In this document: positions 17,126-25,044 of the stretch, piece after piece
Layout of the letters: each line of letters opens with the position of its first letter
Numbering within the stretch: position 1 is the first letter of the stretch
Assembly: GCA_964429575.1 (NCBI GenBank)
Contig: CAYSCX010000001.1
Location: 1-64,000 of the forward strand
DNA: 64,000 nucleotides
Reading direction: 5' to 3'
Origin: CAYSCX01 sp964429575
GTDB taxonomy: Bacteria; Desulfobacterota; Binatia; Binatales; Binataceae
Position numbers and translations under genes: made by a program
The notes under the pieces: generated by a model
The model's input: the letters and a program-made list of their open reading frames with translations, nothing else
What the model was told of the DNA's origin: nothing
Database searches by the model: none

Positions 17126-18277
17126 ATGGCGGAGATACACAACGGCGCGCGCAAGACGCGTCAGATCGATATCGGCGGAACGAAGGTCGGCGGCGGCGCA
17201 CCGATCATCGTGCAGTCGATGTGCGCGACGCGCACGATGGACGTCGATCAGACGATCGCGCAGACGCATCAGCTTGCGAAAGCCGGCGCGGGCATAGTTC
17301 GCATCGCGCTCGACAGTGAAAAGGAAGTCGCGGCGCTAAAGGAGATTCGCGCGCAGACCAAGGGCGTCGTGCTGTCGGTGGATCTCCAGGAAAACTACAA
17401 GATCGCCGGCAAGGTCGCGCCGCACGTCGACAAGATTCGCTACAACCCCGGCCACCTGCATCACATCGAGAAGAAGAAAACGATCGAGCAGAAGGTGAAG
17501 TGGCTCGTCGAGGTGGCGCGCGACAACAACGTCGCGATTCGCATCGGCGTCAACTGCGGATCGGTCGCGCCCGCGTTTCTCGACAAGTATCCCGGTGATC
17601 AGCTCGCCGCGATCGTCGAGTCGGCCGTCTATCACTGCGAGTTGATGGACCAGTTCGGCTTCGAGCGCTACGTGGTGTCGCTCAAGGACTCGGATCCGGC
17701 GAAGGTCGTCGAGGCGAACCGGCGCTTTGCGGAGCGCCGTCCGGACGTGCCGCTGCATTTGGGCGTCACCGAAGCGGGCCTCCCGCCAGACGGAATCATC
17801 AAGACGCGGATCGCATTCGAGAAGCTGCTTGCGCAGCACGTGGGCGACACGATTCGGGTGTCACTGACGCTGCCGAATGATCGCAAGCACGAGGAAGTGA
17901 TCGTCGGCCATAAGATAGTCGAGGACGTCGCGGCGGGGCGCTTCATCTCGGTGCCCGACTTCGGCAAGGGCCTCAACATCATCTCATGTCCGTCGTGCTC
18001 GCGAGTCGAAAATGAGAAGTTCGTCGAGTTGGCAGAGCAGGTCAAGGAGCTTACGACCTACGCCAAGCAGCACCGCATCACGATCGCCGTGATGGGTTGC
18101 CGCGTGAACGGACCGGGCGAGACCGATGATGCCGATCTTGGATTATGGTGCGGTCCGACAACGGTGAACTTGAAGCGGAAGGATCGGAAGCTCGGCAACT
18201 TCAGATACGACGATGTGCTGGGTCGGCTGCGCGTCGAGCTGGACAAGCTGATCGCGGAGCGCGCGTCAGCGAATTAG
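17126..18277 (+). CDS. ispG: 4-hydroxy-3-methylbut-2-enyl diphosphate synthase (IspG/GcpE)
   Basis: Iron-sulfur enzyme of the MEP isoprenoid pathway, converting MEcPP to HMBPP. The 383-residue form is the short bacterial one: TIM-barrel with I-I-V-Q-S-M-C-A-T-R at the start, and a C-terminal 4Fe-4S domain with S-C-P-S-C-S-R and M-G-C-R-V-N-G-P-G-E, supplying the three Cys and the Glu ligand. Start at MAEIHNGARKTRQ follows a short G-rich leader; a 66-codon upstream open stretch is antisense-like Arg-rich sequence and is not used. Confident call. Confidence 0.97.
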   Translation: MAEIHNGARKTRQIDIGGTKVGGGAPIIVQSMCATRTMDVDQTIAQTHQLAKAGAGIVRIALDSEKEVAALKEIRAQTKGVVLSVDLQENYKIAGKVAPHVDKIRYNPGHLHHIEKKKTIEQKVKWLVEVARDNNVAIRIGVNCGSVAPAFLDKYPGDQLAAIVESAVYHCELMDQFGFERYVVSLKDSDPAKVVEANRRFAERRPDVPLHLGVTEAGLPPDGIIKTRIAFEKLLAQHVGDTIRVSLTLPNDRKHEEVIVGHKIVEDVAAGRFISVPDFGKGLNIISCPSCSRVENEKFVELAEQVKELTTYAKQHRITIAVMGCRVNGPGETDDADLGLWCGPTTVNLKRKDRKLGNFRYDDVLGRLRVELDKLIAERASAN

Positions 18278-18312
18278 CGCGCCGTCCGGCGAGTCAATTC
18301 AAGATCGGGATT

Positions 18313-18370
18313 CCCTTCGACAAGCTCAGGGCAGGCTTTCGCGGAGTTTACCCTGAGCGAACGCGAAGGG
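18313..18370. repeat. Inverted repeat of the CCCTTCG...GAAGGG intergenic type
   Basis: A 19-base left arm (18313-18331, CCCTTCGACAAGCTCAGGG) and a 20-base right arm (18351-18370) form an imperfect stem around a 19-base loop. This palindrome class is scattered between genes in many high-GC environmental bacteria. It lies just after ispG. It may act as a transcript end, but no T-tract follows. Confidence 0.6.
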
Positions 18371-18440
18371 CAGACTCCGCTCTGAATGACAAAGGGGGCG
18401 CGCGGCGAACGTCTGCTGATTCAGCCGGTGCGACCCTCAC

Positions 18441-18486
18441 CCGCGCGCGACTATTCGTCGCGCGCGGCCTCTCCCCGAGGGAGAGG
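18441..18486. repeat. Double hairpin in the ispG/transaldolase intergenic region
   Basis: Two stems in tandem: CCGCGCGCGAC with its complement around TATTC (18441-18467), and CCTCTCCC-CGA-GGGAGAGG (18468-18486). The second resembles the common C-T-C-T-C-C-C palindromes between bacterial genes. The pair lies between the convergent ispG and transaldolase-like genes, a natural place for bidirectional transcript ends. Confidence 0.6.
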
Positions 18487-18500
18487 CGAAGAGCGCCGGG

Positions 18501-19151
18501 TCAGATCTTCTGGTTGGTCTTGCGCCAGTCGGCGAGGAAACGTTCCAGCCCCAGGTCCGTCAGCGGGTGATGCAACATCTGGCGTATCACTGCGAACGGC
18601 ACCGTCGCGACGTGCGCGCCGCATTCCGCCGCGCGCAACAGATGCGTCAAGTTGCGCACCGACGCGACCAGCACCTGCGCCGGGTAGTCGTAATTCTTGA
18701 GAATGCGCACGATGCTTTCCGCAACCTCGAAGCCGTCCTCGCCGATGTCATCGAGGCGCCCGATGAACGGTGACAGATACGTCGCACCGCATTTTGCCGC
18801 CGCAAGCGCCTGCAGCGGTGTGAAAATCAACGTGACGTTAACTTTGATGCCGCGTTTGGAGAGCGCGAGGGTCGCCTTCAAGCCCTCAACGATGAGTGGA
18901 CACTTGACGACGATGTTGGGATGGATGCGCGCGAGCTTCTCACCTTCCTCGAGCATCGCGGACGCCTCGGTCGCGACCACTTCGGCGCTGATCGGACCGT
19001 CCACGATGTCGCAAATCTCGCGCAGCACCTCTTCGTAGGGCCGCCCGGCCTTGGCGATGAGACTCGGGTTGGTGGTGACGCCGTCGACCAGTCCCCAGCT
19101 GGCGGCTTCGCGAATTTCATTCACGTCAGCGGTATCGATAAAAAACTTCAT
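18501..19151 (-). CDS. Transaldolase / fructose-6-phosphate aldolase family protein
   Basis: 216-residue class I aldolase of the short transaldolase (MipB/TalC, FSA) group in the pentose phosphate network. Motifs: F-F-I-D-T-A-D-V-N-E-I start, G-V-T-T-N-P-S-L-I-A, Schiff-base Lys at about 83 in I-V-V-K-C-P-L, and G-A-T-Y-L-S-P-F-I-G-R near the C-terminus. The ATG is fixed by a 4-base ATGA overlap with the folK stop and by GGGAGG ten bases upstream; the GTG two codons earlier is too close to that site. Transaldolase and F6P aldolase activity cannot be told apart from sequence read by eye. Confidence 0.93.
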   Translation of the reverse strand: MKFFIDTADVNEIREAASWGLVDGVTTNPSLIAKAGRPYEEVLREICDIVDGPISAEVVATEASAMLEEGEKLARIHPNIVVKCPLIVEGLKATLALSKRGIKVNVTLIFTPLQALAAAKCGATYLSPFIGRLDDIGEDGFEVAESIVRILKNYDYPAQVLVASVRNLTHLLRAAECGAHVATVPFAVIRQMLHHPLTDLGLERFLADWRKTNQKI

Positions 19152-19708
19152 CTCCACTCCACCTCCCGTTTGGCCGGCGCGGGCCGCAGCAGATCGGCGC
19201 GCGCAAGCGAGACGCGATGCGGCGACTTGAGCGACGCGAGCAGCTCCGAGATCGATGAATTCAGCTTCGGATGAATGAGCGTCGGCGCAAGTTCGGCCAT
19301 CGGCGCAAGAACGAAGCGCCGCTCGTGCAAGCGCGGGTGCGGCACCTTGAGCTTGCGCGTGTCGATGGTTTCGTTGTTGAAGAACAGCAGGTCGAGGTCG
19401 ATGATGCGCGGACGGTAGTTTCCGCGCGCGCGCGGGCGCCGACCCTTGATCGGCTTGCGACCCATCGACCGCTCGATGGTCAGCAGCCGCTTCACGAGCG
19501 CCTCAGCGGTGATTTCGGTGGCCAGCTCGACTACCCCGTTCAGAAAGGCGCCCTTGAGATCGGGGCCGACCGGCTCGGTTTCGTACACCGACGATTGGCG
19601 CACGATGACCGACTCAGGGATCTCCTGAATCCGCGCAACTGCCTCGCGGTAGTTGGCGGCGCGATCGCCCAGGTTGGTACCTATACCGATGAAAGCCCGA
19701 TGGGGCAT
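19148..19708 (-). CDS. folK: 2-amino-4-hydroxy-6-hydroxymethyldihydropteridine pyrophosphokinase
   Basis: HPPK of folate synthesis: transfers pyrophosphate from ATP to hydroxymethyl-dihydropterin. The protein has A-F-I-G-I-G-T-N-L-G-D-R, the acceptor loop Q-S-S-V-Y-E-T-E-P-V-G, L-L-T-I-E-R-S-M-G-R, and the R-x-x-P-R-I-I-D-L-D-L-L-F-F signature with its metal Asp residues, followed by V-P-H-P-R-L-H-E-R-R-F-V-L-A-P. Length 186 is normal with a C-terminal extension. It sits between dapL (9 bases) and the transaldolase-like gene (overlap) in one reverse operon. Confidence 0.96.
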   Translation of the reverse strand: MPHRAFIGIGTNLGDRAANYREAVARIQEIPESVIVRQSSVYETEPVGPDLKGAFLNGVVELATEITAEALVKRLLTIERSMGRKPIKGRRPRARGNYRPRIIDLDLLFFNNETIDTRKLKVPHPRLHERRFVLAPMAELAPTLIHPKLNSSISELLASLKSPHRVSLARADLLRPAPAKREVEWR

Positions 19709-19717
19709 TCTCTGCCG

Positions 19718-20884
19718 TTAGAGCCGCAGCGCTTTCAACCTTTCCACAGCCTCATCCAACCGCGCGGTCGCGACCGTAAGCGCAAACCGCACGTATCCTT
19801 CGCCACCTTTGCCGAAACCGGAGCCGGGGGTAATGACAACGCCCGCTTCCTTCAGCACGCGCTCGGTAAACGACACCGAACTGTAACCCTTTGGAACTTG
19901 CGCCCAGACATAGAAGGTCGCGCGCGGGACATCGCACGCCAGTTCCATCGCGCGCAGTGCGGCGACCAGCTTGTCGCGCCGCTCCTGGTAGATCGCGCAG
20001 TACTTGCGAAGCGTGGTGTCTTCGCTGTCGAGCGCGGTGATCGCCGCCTCCTGCACCGCCTGGAACGGACCCGAGTCCATGTTGGTCTTGACGCGCCCCA
20101 GCGCGCCGACCAGGTTTGCATTGCCGACCGCAAAGCCGATGCGCCAGCCGGTCATCGAGTGGGTCTTCGAGAGCGAATGGAACTCGATTGCGCACTCGCG
20201 AGCCTCGGGCACCTCGAGCACGCTCGGCGCGCGATATCCGTCGAATGCGATCTCGGAGTACGCCAGGTCGTGCGCGAGGATGATGTTGTGCCCCAGGCAA
20301 AACCGCACCGCGTCGCGAAAGAACGCGAGATCGACGGTCGCGGAGGTGGGGTTGTTCGGATAGTTGAGCCACAACAGCTTCGCGCGGCGCGCAACTTCCG
20401 CGGGAATCGCAGCAAAGTCGGGGCGGAAACCCGCCTCGCGCCGAAGCGTCATGAAGTACGGCTCGCCCGAATTGAAGACGGTGCCAGAAAAGTACACCGG
20501 GTAGCCCGGGTCGGGTATCAGGACGATATCGCCGGGGTCGACGACCGCGGTCGCGAAATTCGCGATGCCTTCCTTGGAGCCGATCAGCGCGCACGCCTCG
20601 CTGGCGGGGTCGATAGTCACGCCAAAACGGCGTTGATACCAGCCTGCCGCGGACTCGCGAAGCCGCAGGAGACCCTCGTAGTCGGGGTAGCGATGATTGA
20701 CGGGATCGGCCGCCGCACTCTGGAGCGTCTCGACGATATGCGACGGTGTCGGCAAATCGGGGTCGCCGATGCCGAGACTTATGACGTCAACGCCTTCGTT
20801 CTGGACTTCTTTCTTGAGGCGGTCGAGTTCAGCGAACAGGTAGGGCGGAAGTAATCCCAGCCGAGACGCGGTTTTAATCTGCAC
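19718..20884 (-). CDS. dapL: LL-diaminopimelate aminotransferase-type PLP enzyme
   Basis: Class I/II aminotransferase of about 388 residues. The N-terminus (I-K-T-A-S-R-L-G-L-L-P-P-Y-L-F-A-E-L-D) and V-I-S-L-G-I-G-D-P-D-L-P-T-P are typical of DapL, which makes LL-DAP from tetrahydrodipicolinate in one step. The PLP Lys lies in S-L-S-K-T-H-S-M-T-G-W-R-I-G. I place the start at the GTG before Q-I-K-T-A-S-R; the frame is open 28 codons further upstream, but that part has no family likeness. dapB just upstream supports a lysine/peptidoglycan role, although related alanine-type aminotransferases look similar. Confidence 0.85.
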   Translation of the reverse strand: MQIKTASRLGLLPPYLFAELDRLKKEVQNEGVDVISLGIGDPDLPTPSHIVETLQSAAADPVNHRYPDYEGLLRLRESAAGWYQRRFGVTIDPASEACALIGSKEGIANFATAVVDPGDIVLIPDPGYPVYFSGTVFNSGEPYFMTLRREAGFRPDFAAIPAEVARRAKLLWLNYPNNPTSATVDLAFFRDAVRFCLGHNIILAHDLAYSEIAFDGYRAPSVLEVPEARECAIEFHSLSKTHSMTGWRIGFAVGNANLVGALGRVKTNMDSGPFQAVQEAAITALDSEDTTLRKYCAIYQERRDKLVAALRAMELACDVPRATFYVWAQVPKGYSSVSFTERVLKEAGVVITPGSGFGKGGEGYVRFALTVATARLDEAVERLKALRL

Positions 20885-21053
20885 CTGGTCGGTTGCCCTA
20901 ATCGCGCGAAGTAGGAACGAAAATAACACACTTTGGAGGGGCCCGAAACTACGAAGCGTGGGGTGCACGCGCCCAAGCTCCGCATCAATCCACAGGGGGC
21001 GCGCATCATCCGGGTGAATTCTGAACTTGCCGGTGACCGCGTGTGAACTCGGC

Positions 21054-21851
21054 TCAGAGTCCGAGCACGTCGCGCATCGAGTAAACCCCCGGTTTCTGCC
21101 GCTCCACCCACGCCGCCGCGCGAAGCGCCCCGCGCGCCAGCGACTCGCGGCTTTGCGCGCGATGCGTCAGCTCAAGCCGCTCGCCCTGCCCGCCGAATAT
21201 CACCGTATGATCGCCAACTGCGTCGCCCGCGCGCATCGCGAGCACCGCGATCTTGCCGGCCGGCCGGACGCCGGTGACACCCTCGCGGCCGAACACCGCA
21301 TTGGAGTCGAACTCCTGGTTGCGCGCGCGCGCGATCGTTCGGCCCAACGCGAGCGCGGTGCCGCTTGGCGCGTCGACCTTCGTACGATGGTGAATCTCGA
21401 CGATCTCGGCGTCGAAGTCGGGAAGCATCGCCGCGACCTCCTCGACGATTCGGGTCAGCACGTTGACGCCGACGCTCATGTTGGGCGCGAGCACCGTGCG
21501 TGTTCGCGCGGCGAATGCGCGAGCTTGCGCATCCATCTCGGCGCTGAAGCCGGTCGAGCCGACCACGATGGCGGCGCCATTTCGTGCGGCTACTTCGAGA
21601 TGTTCGAGCGACGCGGCAGCAGTCGTAAAGTCGAGAGTGACGGTGTCGGCCCGCGCGACCGAGCCGTAATCGTCGGTTATCTTGATGCCGAGCGCTCCAA
21701 CGCCGGCGACTTCGCCCGCGTCGGAGCCGAGCGCCGGTACTCCGCGCGCCTCGACCGCACCGGTGAGGCGGTGCGAGCGATCCTGCGAAATCAGCGAGAC
21801 CAGCAGCCGCCCCATGCGGCCTGCGGCGCCGGCGACGACCAGGTTGGCCAT
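21054..21851 (-). CDS. dapB: 4-hydroxy-tetrahydrodipicolinate reductase
   Basis: NAD(P)H-dependent reductase of lysine/DAP synthesis. 266 residues from MANLVVAGAAGRMG: the Rossmann motif G-A-A-G-R-M-G-R, V-T-L-D-F-T-T-A-A, the G-S-T-G-F loop, and the catalytic E-I-H-H-R-T-K-V-D-A-P-S-G-T-A segment are all in place. The longer open frame upstream is Arg/Pro-rich, belongs to the opposite phase of the preceding gene, and is rejected. It begins 7 bases after the Cys/His-rich gene stop, so the two are co-transcribed. Confidence 0.97.
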   Translation of the reverse strand: MANLVVAGAAGRMGRLLVSLISQDRSHRLTGAVEARGVPALGSDAGEVAGVGALGIKITDDYGSVARADTVTLDFTTAAASLEHLEVAARNGAAIVVGSTGFSAEMDAQARAFAARTRTVLAPNMSVGVNVLTRIVEEVAAMLPDFDAEIVEIHHRTKVDAPSGTALALGRTIARARNQEFDSNAVFGREGVTGVRPAGKIAVLAMRAGDAVGDHTVIFGGQGERLELTHRAQSRESLARGALRAAAWVERQKPGVYSMRDVLGL

Positions 21852-21858
21852 ACGAACG

Positions 21859-22125
21859 CTATGCGGCGGGAGCGGCCGGTTCGCCGGCTGCCGCGGGCGC
21901 CGGGGCCGCGCCGGGTGCGGCGCCCTTACCCGTCTTGGCGGCGTGGTGCTCTTGGCAGAGGCTGCCGCGGAATCGATGCTTGCGGCACTTCTCGAACGTG
22001 CAGATCTTGTAGCGGGGCTTGGGCATCTCGCCACGCGTCCACAAGCGGTAGTGCTTGCGGCAGTAGCCTTTCGCGAACGCCTGGCGCGCGCATTCGGTTG
22101 CTTTGCAGGTTCCCTTGTTTACCAT
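21859..22125 (-). CDS. Small Cys/His-rich 'vegetative protein'-like zinc protein
   Basis: 88-residue basic protein with repeated zinc-knuckle-like units: C-K-A-T-E-C, Y-C-R-K-H-Y, C-T-F-E-K-C, and S-L-C-Q-E-H-H. The last 25 residues are low-complexity Ala/Pro/Gly. The layout resembles short proteins annotated as 'vegetative protein' in myxobacteria and related groups; their function is unknown. It leads the dapB transcript. Metal binding is inferred from Cys/His spacing. Confidence 0.75.
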   Translation of the reverse strand: MVNKGTCKATECARQAFAKGYCRKHYRLWTRGEMPKPRYKICTFEKCRKHRFRGSLCQEHHAAKTGKGAAPGAAPAPAAAGEPAAPAA

Positions 22126-22326
22126 CAGCCGGATTTTCGGTTGTGCGCTCTGATTTGAGTCTCGGACTCAGCGATGGTTCGACCATAGCTTGCGGCGCAA
22201 TGACTTCATAGAGGGTTGGAGCGTCGCAGATCTCGCAATTGGATGTGCGTGCCTCATGTAGAATCTGCGACGTAGAATGCGGTCGTCATGGAGTTTTGAA
22301 AACGGTTACGAAGGAGTCGTCCGACG

Positions 22327-22728
22327 ATGAAAGGTAGCTGCCTTTGCGGTGCGGTGCAGTACGAAGCCGGCGGTCGCGTGATCAACTTCGGATACGATCA
22401 CTGCTCGCTATGCAGAAAGTCGAGCGGGTCGGCGTTTGCAACTATTCTCTCGACCGAGCGCGCAGACTTTCGCTGGCTCGTCGGCGAATTGCTAGTGAAG
22501 ACCTACGAGGCGCCGATCCGGAAGACTGCTCCCGGCTATCGGAGGGTTTTCTGCACGATGTGCGGAGGACCATTGCCGCTTGTCGAGGACGACCGCGTGC
22601 TGGTTCCCGCCGGCACGCTCGACGACGATCCCGGAGTCCGCCCGCAAGGCCACGTTTTCGTCGACTACAAGGCGCCGTGGTACGAGATCGTCGATTCGCT
22701 TCCTCGCTTCGGAACCAAGCCGCCATGA
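22327..22728 (+). CDS. GFA-family (Mss4-like fold) zinc protein
   Basis: 133-residue protein of the glutathione-dependent formaldehyde-activating family. Zinc Cys motifs are complete: S-C-L-C-G-A-V-Q-Y near the start, C-S-L-C-R-K-S-S-G, and C-T-M-C-G-G in the second half. Members do not all act on formaldehyde and many have no known substrate. It stands alone in the forward direction across a divergent gap from the dapB operon. A second, distinct GFA protein lies about 0.7 kb on. Confidence 0.9.
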   Translation: MKGSCLCGAVQYEAGGRVINFGYDHCSLCRKSSGSAFATILSTERADFRWLVGELLVKTYEAPIRKTAPGYRRVFCTMCGGPLPLVEDDRVLVPAGTLDDDPGVRPQGHVFVDYKAPWYEIVDSLPRFGTKPP

Positions 22729-22776
22729 CTCGCCGTCATCGGACGGCGCGCGGCGTCCAGTCACGGAGAGGTAACG

Positions 22777-23397
22777 CTACAGCGCGCCGTTGACGACTCG
22801 ATACAGCGGGGCGAGTTCGCGGTAGGCGTCGAGCAGTTCGGCGCGATCGAGCGCGAGCGCCTCGCGAACCGGCCATCCGAAACCGACGTTGATGCCGCCG
22901 GTTTTCTTCTTGAGCTCGTCCGACAACGTCTCGAACAGCGCGCGGTCGGCTGGCACCTTCGCCGGCATTCGCTTGAAGTCCCACGCGTCGTATCGCTCGA
23001 TACGCGTGCGGTCGAATGATTTCGCGAGCTCGGCGGCGTGATCCCGCAACCGTGCGGCCATTTCGGCGCGCCGGTCCGATTCATACGCGACGATTACCCG
23101 TGCATGAATCCCGAAGCGCGAAACGCAGAGCGCAAAGTGCGCGTCGCGTTTGTAGCCGCGCGGGGAGGTTCCGAACGCGACCCACGTCTCGGGCGGCGGA
23201 TTCACCGTTCGGCGCGCGTGTCTGGCCACGTGCGGAAAAAACTCCGCGCGCAGCATAGTTCCGAGTTGGGGCGCCAGTTGACCGCCCAGCCTGATCAGCT
23301 TGGGGCGGATGTGCCGATAAATCTGCTCCATGCGCCGGCTGAACCCATCGACGTCAAAAACCCGGAAGTCGGCGAACGTGAAGCCGGTCGTAGTCAC
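22777..23397 (-). CDS. DUF1054 (YktB-like) protein
   Basis: 206-residue protein matching the YktB/UPF0637 pattern: G-F-T-F-A-D-F start, R-M-E-Q-I-Y-x-x-I-R-P-K-L, V-A-R-H-A-R-R-T-V-N-P-P, T-W-V-A-F, and G-Y-K-R-D-A-H-F. The family is known mainly from Firmicutes and its function is unknown. Its stop to start distance to the reverse GFA gene is only 3 bases, so they are one transcript. Its presence in a GC-rich Gram-negative-type genome suggests transfer or a wider spread than usually listed. Confidence 0.85.
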   Translation of the reverse strand: MTTTGFTFADFRVFDVDGFSRRMEQIYRHIRPKLIRLGGQLAPQLGTMLRAEFFPHVARHARRTVNPPPETWVAFGTSPRGYKRDAHFALCVSRFGIHARVIVAYESDRRAEMAARLRDHAAELAKSFDRTRIERYDAWDFKRMPAKVPADRALFETLSDELKKKTGGINVGFGWPVREALALDRAELLDAYRELAPLYRVVNGAL

Positions 23398-23400
23398 GAA

Positions 23401-23802
23401 TCACGCGCGCGTGGTCCCGCGCTCTTGGGCGATTGCCCGCTCCCAGTTGCGGCCGTCGAAGCGCTCGATCTCAATGGTGCCGAGGTCAACTCCCTCGAGG
23501 CACCGCGCATTGACGTCGATCTTGTCGGGGTCGGAGCGCGGTATGTAAAACGAAGCGACTCCGCACTCCGGGCAGAAATAGTGCGTGGCGACCCTGGTGT
23601 TGAAGGTGTACGCCGCGAGGTCCTCCCAGGGCGTGAGCAGGCGAAAGGTGTCGCGCGGCACGATCCAATGCAGGTACCCCTTGCGCGCGCAGATTGAGCA
23701 GTTGCAGTCGCTGACCTTCGCGGGCCGGCCGGCGACCTCGAACGAGACCCGCCCGCAGTGACATCCGCCTCGGACTTTCTCCCCGCCGTGAGTGTCGGCC
23801 AT
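23401..23802 (-). CDS. GFA-family zinc protein
   Basis: 133 residues with G-G-C-H-C-G-R-V-S-F, D-C-N-C-S-I-C-A-R-K-G-Y and Y-F-C-P-E-C-G, the full zinc ligand set of the Mss4-like GFA fold. Start at MADTHGG has AAAGGAG eight bases upstream; an in-frame codon seven residues earlier lacks a ribosome site. It is followed at 3 bases by the DUF1054 gene. Substrate unknown; it may act on a thiol adduct. Confidence 0.9.
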   Translation of the reverse strand: MADTHGGEKVRGGCHCGRVSFEVAGRPAKVSDCNCSICARKGYLHWIVPRDTFRLLTPWEDLAAYTFNTRVATHYFCPECGVASFYIPRSDPDKIDVNARCLEGVDLGTIEIERFDGRNWERAIAQERGTTRA

Positions 23803-23917
23803 CGCGTGAACTCCTTTCGACAAATTAGCTGTGCGGCGGCGCGATCGCCAAGCGCGGTGCGCGAAACATCATTGAAACGACTTGCATCAAGTGATTCTCT
23901 ACGGTCCGCGAGCTCCG

Positions 23918-24931
23918 ATGATACAATCACGCGCAGTGGAAGAACGGTTGCAGCGCGCAGCGCGCCATGACTTCGATGCGATGCTCGCGCGCAACGGCCT
24001 CGGGCCGCTTCGCCGCAGCTGTGCGCGGACGCTCCAAGTCAACGTCGGCAAGCTCTGCAACCAGGCCTGTCATCACTGCCACGTCGATGCGGGACCGAAG
24101 CGCACCGAACGAATGTCGCGTACTGCCGCTGAGCGCGTAATCGAAGTGCTGGCGCGCAGTCCCCGCGTCGCGACGATGGACATCACAGGTGGAGCGCCGG
24201 AGCTCAATGAGAACTTCGGCGTGCTCGTGGAGCGGGCGCGCGCGCTTTCGCGCGAGGTCATCGTGCGATGCAACCTCACTGTGATCTTCGTCGATGGCAT
24301 GTCGTGGCTTCCCAAATTCTACGCGCGAAACAACGTCCATCTGATCTGCTCGCTGCCGTGCTACACCGCGGAGAACGTCGAGAAGCAGCGCGGTCGCGGC
24401 GTTTTCGAGCGCAGCATCGAGGCGCTGCGTGTGCTCAACTCGCTCGGCTACGGGCGAGGCGCGCATGCGCTCGACCTGGTGTACAACCCGATCGGTTCAT
24501 ATCTGCCGCCCGCTCAGGCGGAACTCGAGGCGCGCTATCGCGATGAACTCGGCCGCAACTATGGTGTCACCTTCGACCGCCTGCTCACCCTCACGAACAT
24601 GCCAATCGCGCGCTTTGCGCGCCAGCTCGAGCGCTCCGGCTGCCTCGACGAATACATGGGACTGCTGGTCAACCACTTCAATCCGGCGACCGTCGATGCG
24701 TTGATGTGCCGGTCGCTGGTGAGCGTTGGCTACGAGGGCACGCTCTACGATTGCGACTTCAACCAGATGCTCGGCATCGAGCTGCGCGGCGCTGATCGTG
24801 AGCAGCGGCTAACGGTCTGGGACATCGACGAACTCGACGCACTCACGGACGCGCGCATCGCGACCGCGCCGCATTGCTTCGGATGCACCGCCGGCGCGGG
24901 CTCGAGTTGCGGCGGCGCATTGAGCGGCTGA
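23918..24931 (+). CDS. arsS: ArsS-type arsenosugar-biosynthesis radical SAM protein
   Basis: 337-residue radical SAM enzyme. The cluster motif is C47-N-Q-A-C51-H-H-C54, inside the ArsS signature GKLCNQACHHCHVDAGPKR. It continues with M-D-I-T-G-G-A-P-E-L-N, a DUF3641-type second half with Y-D-C-D-F-N-Q-M-L, and the C-terminal C-F-G-C-T-A-G-A-G-S-S-C-G-G. ArsS couples the adenosyl group to dimethylarsenite in arsenosugar formation. No ArsM methyltransferase or ars operon is nearby, so the physiological role here is less sure. Start at MIQSRAVEE; non-ATG options lie up to 12 codons upstream. Confidence 0.9.
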   Translation: MIQSRAVEERLQRAARHDFDAMLARNGLGPLRRSCARTLQVNVGKLCNQACHHCHVDAGPKRTERMSRTAAERVIEVLARSPRVATMDITGGAPELNENFGVLVERARALSREVIVRCNLTVIFVDGMSWLPKFYARNNVHLICSLPCYTAENVEKQRGRGVFERSIEALRVLNSLGYGRGAHALDLVYNPIGSYLPPAQAELEARYRDELGRNYGVTFDRLLTLTNMPIARFARQLERSGCLDEYMGLLVNHFNPATVDALMCRSLVSVGYEGTLYDCDFNQMLGIELRGADREQRLTVWDIDELDALTDARIATAPHCFGCTAGAGSSCGGALSG

Positions 24932-25044
24932 TCCGAGTCCATCCTCTTCGCCCGCTCGCTTCGTCCACGTTTCAGGCTCGCTTTCCGCGCGGCGCTTTGG
25001 CGTGTTACAAGGGCGGCGACTCCACTCAGGAGGCGAACCGCAAC

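Noticed and set aside
19271..20854. 527-codon forward frame opposite folK and dapL
   Set aside because: Both reverse genes carry full family motifs. The forward translation is Arg/His/Val-rich shadow sequence.
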